DNA from: an uncultured Clostridia bacterium
Lineage (GTDB): Bacteria; Bacillota; Clostridia; Christensenellales; Borkfalkiaceae
Assembly (NCBI GenBank): GCA_947626575.1
Contig: CANQSR010000005.1
Location: 1 to 64,000 of the forward strand
Direction: 5' to 3'
Length of the DNA stretch: 64,000 nucleotides
Shown here piece by piece: positions 1 to 7,032 of this stretch. Both the position numbers and the translations under genes were made by a program. Every line of letters begins with the position of its first letter. Within the stretch, counting starts at the first letter, position 1. The notes under the pieces were generated by a model. That model had not been told where the DNA came from. It ran no database searches and saw only the letters and a program-made list of their open reading frames with translations.

Positions 1-98
1 CTTGTCCGTTGAGCGGATAATCGGGACCACGGAGCGATCAAGCAGTAAAAATCTATCGGCTCACGGAATTTCTTTTCCCGACAGAAAAGAAATTCGTG
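1..98 (-). repeat. Family A hairpin repeat, copy 1 (cut by window start)
   Basis: This is a partial copy of the modular hairpin repeat called family A here, read on the minus strand. The right end carries an imperfect inverted repeat (arms near 63-76 and 82-98) with the outer CACG/CGTG ends typical of the family. The left end is the CAACGGACAAG module in reverse complement. The same sequence recurs at 165-262 with few changes, so positions 1-98 and 165-262 form a direct repeat at a 164-base interval. Nothing here looks coding. Confidence 0.75.
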
Positions 99-109
99 CT
101 TCGGATCTC

Positions 110-262
110 ATGTGCGTAGCAGGGTGTCCCTGCGGAGTACCCCCAATTTGTCAGCTTGCGACTTCTTGTCCGTTGAGCGGATAATCGGGACCACGGAGCG
201 ATCAAGCAGTAAAAATCTATCGGCTCACGGAATTTCTTTTCGCACAGAAAAGAAATTCGTGA
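110..262 (-). repeat. Family A hairpin repeat, copy 2, in the ppx leader
   Basis: Second minus-strand family A copy. It ends 12 bases before the ppx start codon, so it probably forms most of the ppx 5' leader. Arms of the main hairpin lie near 227-240 and 246-262. The third module near 120-150 has a short GGGTACTCC..GGACACCC type stem instead of the AAAACC/GGTTTT stem of the copies at 1795 and 4430, which shows that modules are exchanged between copies. Confidence 0.7.
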
Positions 263-274
263 ATAGGTGAATCA

Positions 275-1789
275 ATGGAAAAAATCGGCATCATCGATCT
301 CGGATCGAATTCCGCCCGCCTCGTCATCGTGCAGCTTTCGGGTGAAGGCCATTTCATGGTGGAGGACGAACTGAAAGAGAGCGTCCGTCTCGGACAGGAC
401 ATGGACCGCGACGGCTTTTTGAAGCCCCAGCGCGTGGCCGAGACGATCAAGACGTTAAAAATGTTTAAGCGCCTTTGCGATGCAAAGGGCGCGGACCGCA
501 TCATCGCCGTTGCGACGGCGGCCGTCCGCCGTGCGAAGAACCAGCGTTCTTTCCTCGATGAGATCCAGGCGACCTGCGGCATCCGCGTGGACGTCCTCTC
601 CGAAGAGGAGGAGGCGACGCTCGTCTACCGCGGGGTCATCAACTCGATGGACGTCCCCAAGGGCATCATTTTGGAAATCGGGGGCGGAAGCACCAAGATC
701 ATCTATTACAACCGCCGCAGTATCATCAATTTTACGACGCTCGCATTCGGCGCCGTGACGCTCACAGACCTCTTTGCCGACGACGGCCTCGCGCCCGAAG
801 AACAGACGGCCAAAATAGAGGAATTTTTCACGGAGCAGTTCAAGAAGATCCCGTGGCTCGCGGAAGTGGACCCCGATACGCAGATGATCGGCGTGGGCGG
901 CTCTTTCCGCAACCTCTATAAGATCAACCGCATCGTGCGCAAATATCCGCTCAACACCGTGCATAACTATCAGTTCACCACGGAGGACTTCACCTCCATT
1001 TACGAGATGGTGCGCGTTCTCGATGTGGAAAAGCGTAAGCGTATCCGCGGCCTTTCGCCCGAACGGGCGGACATCATGCCCGCCGCGCTGGCCATCATCA
1101 AGGCCTTTACCGACTATCTGCACATCGAGGGCTTCACTCTGTCGGGGTGCGGTCTCCGCGAGGGCATCATGTTCAATACGGCCCTTCCCATGACGCTCGA
1201 ACGGCCCATTTCCGACGTACTTTCCTATTCGCTCTCCACGCTCGTGAAGTACTATGGGTGCAACGAAAAGCACGTCGAGAACGTCGTGCATCTCTCCATC
1301 CAGCTGTTCAAACAGCTGCGCGTATTGCATAAATTCCCGCGCATCTATCTGAAAGTGTTGAAGATCGCGGCCAGCCTGCACGATTGCGGCCTGCGCATCC
1401 GCTACTATAACCACCAAAAGCACAGCCGTTACATGATCCTTTCGAGCGGCATTTACGGCGCAACGCACCGCGAGATCGTGCTTGCGGCCTTTGTGGCGGG
1501 ATGCCACCGCAAAGAGGACCTTCTGCCCTCCGATTGGAACAGATATAAGGATATCGTCACCGACGAGGACATGGATATCGTGCGCAAGCTCGGCGTACTT
1601 TTGCGCATCGCGGATAGCCTCGACCGCAGCGGTCTCGGCATGGTGAAGGGGTTGAATTGCGACGTCTTGGGCGATTCCGTCATCATGAAGACGGAGCTTG
1701 CCGGCGATGCCACGCTTGAGATCCGCCAGGCGATGAAGGCGAACGGAGAATTTAAGCGCGCCTTCAAGAAAAATCTGGAAATACTCTGA
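275..1789 (+). CDS. ppx: Ppx/GppA family exopolyphosphatase / pppGpp phosphohydrolase
   Basis: A 504-residue cytosolic enzyme of the ASKHA fold that removes terminal phosphate from inorganic polyphosphate or from pppGpp; the sequence alone does not separate the two activities. Phosphate-binding motifs are visible: IIDLGSNSARLVIV near residues 6-19, LEIGGGSTKII near 133-143 and GVGGSFRNLYKINR near 208-221. A C-terminal HD-like domain begins near residue 330 (SLHDCGLR, then RIADSLDRS), the two-domain length usual for clostridial Ppx. The ATG at 275 has only weak Shine-Dalgarno character (GTGAATAGGTGA upstream). The gene stands alone: repeat copies end 12 bases before it and begin 6 bases after it, so its transcript starts and ends in repeat DNA. 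Confidence 0.9.
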   Translation: MEKIGIIDLGSNSARLVIVQLSGEGHFMVEDELKESVRLGQDMDRDGFLKPQRVAETIKTLKMFKRLCDAKGADRIIAVATAAVRRAKNQRSFLDEIQATCGIRVDVLSEEEEATLVYRGVINSMDVPKGIILEIGGGSTKIIYYNRRSIINFTTLAFGAVTLTDLFADDGLAPEEQTAKIEEFFTEQFKKIPWLAEVDPDTQMIGVGGSFRNLYKINRIVRKYPLNTVHNYQFTTEDFTSIYEMVRVLDVEKRKRIRGLSPERADIMPAALAIIKAFTDYLHIEGFTLSGCGLREGIMFNTALPMTLERPISDVLSYSLSTLVKYYGCNEKHVENVVHLSIQLFKQLRVLHKFPRIYLKVLKIAASLHDCGLRIRYYNHQKHSRYMILSSGIYGATHREIVLAAFVAGCHRKEDLLPSDWNRYKDIVTDEDMDIVRKLGVLLRIADSLDRSGLGMVKGLNCDVLGDSVIMKTELAGDATLEIRQAMKANGEFKRAFKKNLEIL

Positions 1790-1794
1790 GTTTT

Positions 1795-2487
1795 CACGAA
1801 ATTTGTTTGGACGACGACTTACCTTGCTGTCCCCTTTGGGGAAAGTGGCCCAACGGGCCGAAAGGGGTATCATACCCCAAACAAATTTCCGTGAGGGAAA
1901 TGTGCGTTACCGCCTTAATGGGCTTATCCTCTCATACGTTCCAACGGACAAGAAGCGCTTGACGCGCAAATTGAGGGCGAAAACCAAAAGCGTGGTTTTG
2001 GTTATTCGCAGAAAATTGGAACGTTCACGAAATTTATTTTGCTATTTCTCGCTGTCCCCTTGAGGGGAAAGTGTCGCGCCGTCCTTGCGCGACCAAAGGG
2101 GTGTCGTAAATCTGCAAAACAAATTTCCGTGAGGGAAATATACGTTGACGCCTTAATGGGCTTATCCTCTCATACGTTCCAACGGACAAGAAGCGCAAGC
2201 CGGCAAATTGAGGGCGAAAACCAAAAGCGTGGTTTTGGTTATTCGCATGAGATTTTATTCACGAAATTTGTTTGGGCGACGACTTACCTCGCTGTCCCCT
2301 TTGGGGAAAGTGGCCCAACGGGCCGAAAGGGGTATCATACCCCAAACAAATTTCCGTGAAGGAAATATACTTTGCCGCCTTAACGTTCTTGGTCCTCTCA
2401 TACGTTCCAACGGACAAGAAGCAGACAGGGCTCTGCAAATTGGGTCGCCCACGCCCGAAATCAATTCGGGCTAAGGCAAGTGATTGG
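1795..2487 (+). repeat. Three tandem family A hairpin repeats
   Basis: Three copies in a row: about 1795-2010, 2026-2246 and 2260-2487. Each opens with CACGAAATTTGTTTGG (or a variant) and closes its first hairpin with CCAAACAAATTTCCGTG about 80 bases later. Then come CAACGGACAAGAAGC, CAAATTGAGGGCG and a terminal stem GCGAAAACCAAAA / TTTTGGTTATTCGC. Copy 3 has a GCCCGAA/TTCGGGC stem at the end instead. The loop of the first hairpin holds a family B unit (GCTGTCCC..GGGAAAGTGG). Reading frames here cross several hairpins and resemble no protein. Confidence 0.8.
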
Positions 2488-2850
2488 AATGGGTTAGCGC
2501 CGTCATTCTGTCCGCGCGAGGCCTCTATTGTAATCTAAGCGCGTCACGAGCCGCAGGCGAAGTAGGAGCGAAGCGACGAGAAATCTCTAAGGGCGAGATT
2601 TCTCACTTCGTTCGAAATGACGCGAGGCTGTGAACCCCCTCAAACGCCTACGAGGCCATCGGCCCGCCACGTCCGAGCGACGGGCCGCTTCTACCCCCTC
2701 CTATGGGAGGGGGACTCCCCAAGGGGGTGGGGTGCATGAGCAGCGTCCTGCCCGAACGAGCCGCGCCATCATCCCCCCCACCACCGCCCTGCGGGCGGAG
2801 CCTCCCCCCGTTGGGGGTAGGCCTTCGTCATTTCGAACGGCCTGAGGCTT
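2488..2850. repeat. Mixed short interspersed repeats before maf
   Basis: No gene is seen in this stretch. It holds a family F unit (about 2510-2625: GAGGCCTCTATTGTAATC, then GCGTCACGAGC and a GAAATCTC palindrome) and a G-rich two-hairpin unit (about 2690-2830) resembling 26480-26580 and 59765-59880. A weak promoter-like TATGAT at 2856-2861 lies 5 bases before the maf start codon. Confidence 0.6.
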
Positions 2851-2866
2851 CAATTATGATAATGAA

Positions 2867-3433
2867 ATGTGTGAACTGATTTTAGCCTCTAATTCCCCCC
2901 GCCGCAAGGCCTTACTCGCGGACATGGGGTACTCGTTTATCGTCGAACCCTCCCAATTCGAGGAAGTTTCCGGGGGACTTTCCGCGCGCGATACGGCGCT
3001 TTTTTTTGCGTACGGCAAGGCGGCGGACGTCTTTTCGCGCCATCCGGACGCCCTCGTTCTCGGCGCGGATACCGTCGTCGCGCTGGACGGCGAGATCTTC
3101 GGCAAACCCAAGGACGACGCGGCGGCCGCGGCCATGTTGCGGCGGCTGAGCGGCAGGACGCATACCGTCTATACGGGCGTGGCGTTGCTCGGCCCCGCAT
3201 TTGAAGAGCGGTGCGTCGTGGGGACGGAAGTCACCTTCGCCCCCCTCACGGAACAAACGATACAAGATTACGTCGCGAGCGGGCTTCCGCGCGGCAAGGC
3301 GGGGGCCTACGGGATACAGGACGGGTGGCCGCTCGTCGAAAAAATCGAGGGAAGTTATACGAACGTCGTCGGGCTTCCCACCGAACGGGTGGGGATCATG
3401 CTCCGGGCGGCATGTGGAGGAAAGCAATGTTGA
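2867..3433 (+). CDS. maf: Maf family nucleoside triphosphate pyrophosphatase
   Basis: A 188-residue Maf/HAM1-fold enzyme, expected to hydrolyse dTTP/UTP or modified nucleotides to monophosphates and so keep non-canonical nucleotides out of nucleic acids. The family signature ASNSPRRKALL lies at residues 7-17, the catalytic region GADTVVALDGEIFGKPK at 66-82, and the conserved GAYGIQDGWPLVEKIEG and YTNVVGLP near the C-terminus. Length is normal. The start is the ATG at 2867; no good ribosome binding site precedes it and a TATGAT box is only 5 bases upstream, so the mRNA may be nearly leaderless. The last 7 bases overlap the MreB-like gene, which implies one operon; maf-mreB linkage is a known Bacillus and Clostridium arrangement. 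Confidence 0.92.
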   Translation: MCELILASNSPRRKALLADMGYSFIVEPSQFEEVSGGLSARDTALFFAYGKAADVFSRHPDALVLGADTVVALDGEIFGKPKDDAAAAAMLRRLSGRTHTVYTGVALLGPAFEERCVVGTEVTFAPLTEQTIQDYVASGLPRGKAGAYGIQDGWPLVEKIEGSYTNVVGLPTERVGIMLRAACGGKQC

Positions 3434-4413
3434 AACTTGCGATCGAACTCGGAACATCGGTCACGAAAATTTACGGCGTAGGGAGCGGGATCGTACTCGC
3501 AGAGTCTACCTGCCTTGCAGTCAGCAGGGAGAGCGGCGAAGTGCGCGCCTATGGGAATGAAGCCAAGCGCCTTCACGGCAAGACGGCCGAGGATACTGCC
3601 ATGGTCTTTCCCGTGTGCGGGGGGGAGATCGTGGATGAACCCCATGCGGGCGCGCTGCTCGAATACTTTTTGGGGAAGGTCGTCCGCCGCGCATTCCGCG
3701 TGGAAGCGCTGTTTTGCGTTCCCTGCGGTACGTCTATCCAATCGCGGGAGAAGTATTACCGCGTCGCAAAGTCGGCGGGCATCTCGCGCGTGGAATTTGC
3801 CGAGACGCCCTTCCTTGTGGCGTTGGGGCAGGACGTTGCGCTCTCCGAATCCAACCCCGTATTCGCGATCGATATCGGCGCGGGCAAGACTTCGACGGCC
3901 GTGTTCTCTTTGGACGGCATCATTGCGGGGCTGACTATGGACGTTGGCGGCAACCGCATGGATACCCTCATCATCGACCATATCGCGGGGCTGTATCACT
4001 TAAAGATAGGGCCGCAGACGAGCGAAAAACTCAAAAATACGGTCGGCAGTCTGCTGGAATACGATAACCAATCCATGATCGTCAACGGGCGGGACGTCGT
4101 CACGGGCAAGCCGCGCGCGGTGACGGTTTCGTCGGGGGATATTTTCTATCCCATCAGCAAGTATGTGGATAAGGTCATCGAATACGCGGAGTTGCTTTTG
4201 CGGAAGGTCCCTGCCGAAGTTTCGGCGGCCATGTGCAAGAACGGGGTCTATCTTGCGGGCGGCGTTGCGGCCGTATCTGGGTTTGGGGAATACGTTGCAA
4301 ACAAGTTGCAGATGGAAGCCCATCTCGCCGAGGACGTCCACACGGCGGTCGTACTTGGCGGCGGCCGCGTGGTCGGCTCCAACGCCCTCATGCGAAAGAT
4401 CTGCTTGAAATAA
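3427..4413 (+). CDS. mreB: MreB-like actin-family ATPase
   Basis: Actin-like ATPase of 328 residues, most like the rod-shape protein MreB, which forms membrane-bound filaments guiding cell-wall synthesis. Signs: phosphate loop ELGTSVTKIYGVGSGIV near residues 6-22 (usual LGTANT changed to LGTSVT), second phosphate loop DIGAGKTSTAVFSL near 150-163, VGGNRMDTLIIDHI just after, KIGPQTSEKLK, GRDVVTGKPRAVTVSS, and adenosine motif LAGGVAAVSGFGEYV near the end. The start at 3427 has a strong GGAGG at 3417-3421 and overlaps maf. No mreC or mreD follows; a repeat cluster does. The divergent loops mean it could be an Mbl/MreBH-type paralogue rather than the main MreB. Confidence 0.8.
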   Translation: MLKLAIELGTSVTKIYGVGSGIVLAESTCLAVSRESGEVRAYGNEAKRLHGKTAEDTAMVFPVCGGEIVDEPHAGALLEYFLGKVVRRAFRVEALFCVPCGTSIQSREKYYRVAKSAGISRVEFAETPFLVALGQDVALSESNPVFAIDIGAGKTSTAVFSLDGIIAGLTMDVGGNRMDTLIIDHIAGLYHLKIGPQTSEKLKNTVGSLLEYDNQSMIVNGRDVVTGKPRAVTVSSGDIFYPISKYVDKVIEYAELLLRKVPAEVSAAMCKNGVYLAGGVAAVSGFGEYVANKLQMEAHLAEDVHTAVVLGGGRVVGSNALMRKICLK

Positions 4414-4429
4414 TTCACGAAATCATATT

Positions 4430-4885
4430 CACGAAATTTGTTTGGTTGTAACCGTGCCTCCCCCCTTATACCTGAGGGGGGAGGGTAGGGTAGGGGGTGC
4501 ATCAACGAACTCCAAACAAATTTCCGTGAGGGAAATATACTTTTGCGCCTTAACCTGCTTGTCCTCTCATTCGTTCCAACTGACAAGAAGCCGCAAGCTG
4601 GCAAATTGAGGGCGAAAACCAAAAGCGTGGTTTTGGTTATTCGCATGGGATTTTATTCACGAAATTTGTTTGGGCGACGACTTACCTTGCTGTCCCCTTT
4701 GGGGAAAGTGGCCCAACGGGCCGAAAGGGGTTTCATACTCCAAACAAATTTCCGTGAGGGAAATGTGCATTGAGGCCTTAATAGGCTTGTCCTCTTATTC
4801 GTTCCAACGGACAAGAAGCAAACAGGGCTTTGCAAATTGGGTCGCCCACGCCCGAAATGAATTCGGGCTAAGGCAAGTGATTGGA
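4430..4885 (+). repeat. Two tandem family A hairpin repeats
   Basis: Copies at about 4430-4645 and 4658-4885, with the same module order as at 1795-2487. In the first, the loop of the opening hairpin carries a family E unit (CCTCCCCCCTTATACC / GAGGGGGGAGG) rather than a family B unit; the second carries family B. The first begins 16 bases after the mreB-like stop codon. The loop thus accepts different guest repeats while the outer stem is kept. Confidence 0.8.
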
Positions 4886-4904
4886 AGCCCTCCCCCCAAC
4901 GGGG

Positions 4905-5019
4905 TCGCAAAACGCGCTTCTCGCACATCAGCACAGTGTGCTGTGGGCGGCGTTTTGCGGTGAGTGAGCGCATTTGTAGCGCGAACGGTGACCGAACGCG
5001 GGGTTCTACCCGCGTGAGA
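4905..5019 (+). mobile_element. Family C short mobile repeat, copy 1
   Basis: About 113 bases with two hairpins: GCAAAACGC..GCGTTTTGC, holding CAGCACAGTGTGCTG inside, then CGCGGGGTTCTACCCGCG near the 3' end. It lies inside a G-rich two-hairpin repeat, between CCCCCAACGGGG and GGGTGGCACGAGC; the equivalent unit at about 59765-59820 has the two halves nearly joined. It encodes no transposase, so if mobile it depends on enzymes supplied elsewhere. Confidence 0.75.
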
Positions 5020-5059
5020 CGGGTGGCACGAGCAACGCGAGTGACGGATGGGGGGACGA

Positions 5060-5275
5060 CGCGCGCTCATACGTCATTCCGAGGAGCAGAGCGACGAGGA
5101 ATCTCGTTCTTTGAGATTTCTCACTTCGTTACTTCGCGCTGCGCGCTCGTGCCGCCTTTGATGACAATAGAAGTGCGGCGTTCGAAATGACGTGTACAGG
5201 GCGACGAGCGTCCCGCATGAGCGTGGCTGAGGTGGGGGACTTTCTTCGTCATTCTCAGCGATAAAATCCCCCGAA
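5060..5275. repeat. Family F short repeats
   Basis: Gene-free stretch made of short units also found at 2510-2625, 9590-9640, 24830-24990 and 47610-47700: CGTCATTCCGAGGAGC, GAGATTTCTCACTTCG and related pieces. The copy here ends just before the pheST promoter at 5282. Confidence 0.6.
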
Positions 5276-5281
5276 AATCAT

Positions 5282-5309
5282 TTGACATTCCTCCGAAAAC
5301 CGCTATAAT
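5282..5309 (+). promoter_or_regulatory. Promoter of the pheST T-box transcript
   Basis: TTGACA at 5282-5287 and TATAAT at 5304-5309 with a 16-base spacer. Both boxes match the sigma-A consensus. Transcription should start near 5316, at the 5' end of the T-box leader. Confidence 0.88.
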
Positions 5310-5313
5310 AAAT

Positions 5314-5566
5314 AAAAAAAGGCGTTGAAGCGGAAGAGACGCAACAGGCATTCCCGCACAGAGAGCCGTTCCTTTGGCTGAGAGGACGGACGGGAACAGT
5401 TGCGGTATTCCCCCGCGAGCCGTCTCTCCGAACAGAACTTCAAGAGAGGCCGTTTTCCGCGTTAAGGACGAATAAGGTGCATACCATGTCCGCGATATGG
5501 GTGCATGAAAACAGGTGGTACCGCGTAAATTTACGCCCTGTTGGCTTCGGCCGACGGGGCGCTTTT
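5314..5566 (+). ncRNA. T-box leader RNA controlling pheST (Phe)
   Basis: A tRNA-sensing leader typical of Firmicute aminoacyl-tRNA synthetase genes. Visible parts: stem I with the AGAGAGC / GGCTGAGAGG apical elements near 5370-5390; a candidate specifier TTC (Phe) at 5439-5441 in AGAACTTCAAG; the conserved T-box AACAGGTGGTACCGCG ending at 5525; and an intrinsic terminator right after. Uncharged tRNA-Phe should pair with the specifier and the T-box, favouring the antiterminator and expression of pheS-pheT. Unusually, the pheS start is about 430 bases past the terminator, with repeats in between. Confidence 0.92.
5533..5566 (+). terminator. T-box terminator
   Basis: GC-rich stem, arms ACGCCCTGTTGGC and GCCGACGGGGCGC around a TTCG loop, followed by TTTT. 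Its 5' arm overlaps the region that pairs with the T-box in the alternative antiterminator. Confidence 0.88.
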
Positions 5567-5970
5567 GTTGCACCGCCCCCCGCCCGCTTAAAAGGGGGCA
5601 GGTCTCGTCGCCCCTTATAGGGGAGATGTCGAACGCAGTGAGACAGAGGGGTTTTCCCGCGTCGTCATTTCGAACCCCGAATGGGTGAGAAATCTCAAAG
5701 TCGAGATTCCTCCTCCCGTTGGTCGTCGGAATGACGAATAAACCCTTTCGGCCTCATTGCATTCGGCCACTTTCCCTAAGAGGGACAGCAAGGTAAGGCC
5801 TACCCCCACCTGTCTCGCTATGCGAGCCACCCGCCCCCACAAGTAGGGGCAGGTCTTCCCCTTAAAGGAGGCTTCCCGCCATTTCTAATGTATCGGGACC
5901 AAGCCTGTAAAAATAAACAGTAAAACCGTCTCACGGCGTTTTGTTGCCTGCAACAAAACGTGTGAATATA
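5567..5970. repeat. Repeat cluster between T-box and pheS
   Basis: No gene. Contents: a family F unit near 5655-5740, a minus-strand family B unit at 5741-5791 (stem GGCCGAATGCAATGAGGCC), a fragment of a family D unit, and a truncated minus-strand family A unit ending in a strong hairpin at 5932-5964 (arms CACGGCGTTTTGTTGC and GCAACAAAACGTGTG). The hairpin ends about 22 bases before the pheS ribosome binding site AAGGAG at 5987-5992. Confidence 0.7.
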
Positions 5971-5997
5971 GCGTCGTGAATAATATAAGGAGCAATT

Positions 5998-7020
5998 ATG
6001 GAAGAAGAGAACGAGAAGATCATAGAAGAGGCGCAGTCGGCGGCCGAACAGGCCACCACTTCGCGCGGTCTCTATGAAGCCAAAATGAAGTTTTTGGGGC
6101 GCACGGGCAAAGTCACCGCTCTCCTCAAAAGTATGCGCGAGATCGCGGCCGAACAGCGTCCCGCATTCGGGAAGAAAGTGAACGAACTGCGCGAGCGGCT
6201 CGAAGCGCTCTTTGCCGCGCATGAGGCAAAGGTGAAGGAGAAAGAACTCGCAAGCAAGCTCGAAAGCGAGCGCGTGGACGTCACCGAGCCGGGGCGGCAT
6301 ACCGCAAAGGGCGCGTTGCATCCCATCACGCGGACCCGCAACGAACTCATCGATATCTTCGCGGGCATGGGGTTCGAAGTATTCGAAGGGCCTGAGATCG
6401 AGAGCGAATACTATAATTTCACCGCGCTCAACACGCCCGCCGACCATCCCGCGCGCGATATGCAGGATACGTTCTATATCACGGATGAATTTCTTCTCCG
6501 CACGCAGACGAGCGCGGGGCAGATACGGCTGATGGAGCAAAAAAAGCCGCCCATCAAGATGCTCTCGCCCGGACGGGTGTTCCGTTCGGACGACGACGCC
6601 ACCCATTCCCCCATGTTCCACCAGATGGAGGGGCTGGTCGTGGACAAGGGCATCACGCTGTGCGACCTCAAAGGCATGCTCGACCAATTCGCGCGCACCA
6701 TGTTCGCCGAGACGAGCAAGACGCGCCTGCGCCCCTCCTATTTCCCCTTCACGGAGCCGTCGGTGGAAGTGGACGTGAGTTGCAGCGCATGCGGCGGCAA
6801 GGGATGCCCGCTCTGTAAGGGAACGGGCTGGATCGAAGTCCTCGGCGCGGGCATGGTCAACAGACGCGTCCTCGAAAATTGCGGCGTCGACCCCGACGAG
6901 TATACGGGATTTGCCTTCGGGATGGGCATCGAACGCATCGCCATGCTCAAATACGGCATCAACCACATCCGTCTGTTCACCGAGAACGACGTGCGCTTTT
7001 TGGAGCAGTTCAAAGACTGA
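5998..7020 (+). CDS. pheS: Phenylalanine--tRNA ligase alpha subunit
   Basis: Catalytic subunit of the alpha2-beta2 enzyme that charges tRNA-Phe. Length (340 residues) is normal. An N-terminal coiled-coil tRNA-binding arm (about 1-85) is followed by a class II core: motif 2 region [18 protein letters not shown] near 199-216 and motif 3 [17 protein letters not shown] near 304-320. The Cys-rich insert [16 protein letters not shown] usual in bacterial PheS is at about 261-276. ATG 5998 has a good AAGGAG 5 bases upstream. It is followed after 12 bases by pheT and controlled by the T-box at 5314-5566. Confidence 0.97.
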   Translation: MEEENEKIIEEAQSAAEQATTSRGLYEAKMKFLGRTGKVTALLKSMREIAAEQRPAFGKKVNELRERLEALFAAHEAKVKEKELASKLESERVDVTEPGRHTAKGALHPITRTRNELIDIFAGMGFEVFEGPEIESEYYNFTALNTPADHPARDMQDTFYITDEFLLRTQTSAGQIRLMEQKKPPIKMLSPGRVFRSDDDATHSPMFHQMEGLVVDKGITLCDLKGMLDQFARTMFAETSKTRLRPSYFPFTEPSVEVDVSCSACGGKGCPLCKGTGWIEVLGAGMVNRRVLENCGVDPDEYTGFAFGMGIERIAMLKYGINHIRLFTENDVRFLEQFKD

Positions 7021-7032
7021 GGAGGGGAGAAC

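Noticed and set aside
1-262. CRISPR-like arrangement of repeated units upstream of ppx
   Set aside because: Only two units with long similar spacers, no regular 20-40-base spacing and no cas genes; they are family A repeats.
1803-2538. Several 60-110-codon frames in the family A cluster
   Set aside because: They cross all hairpins of the repeats and translate the same repeat sequence in different phases.
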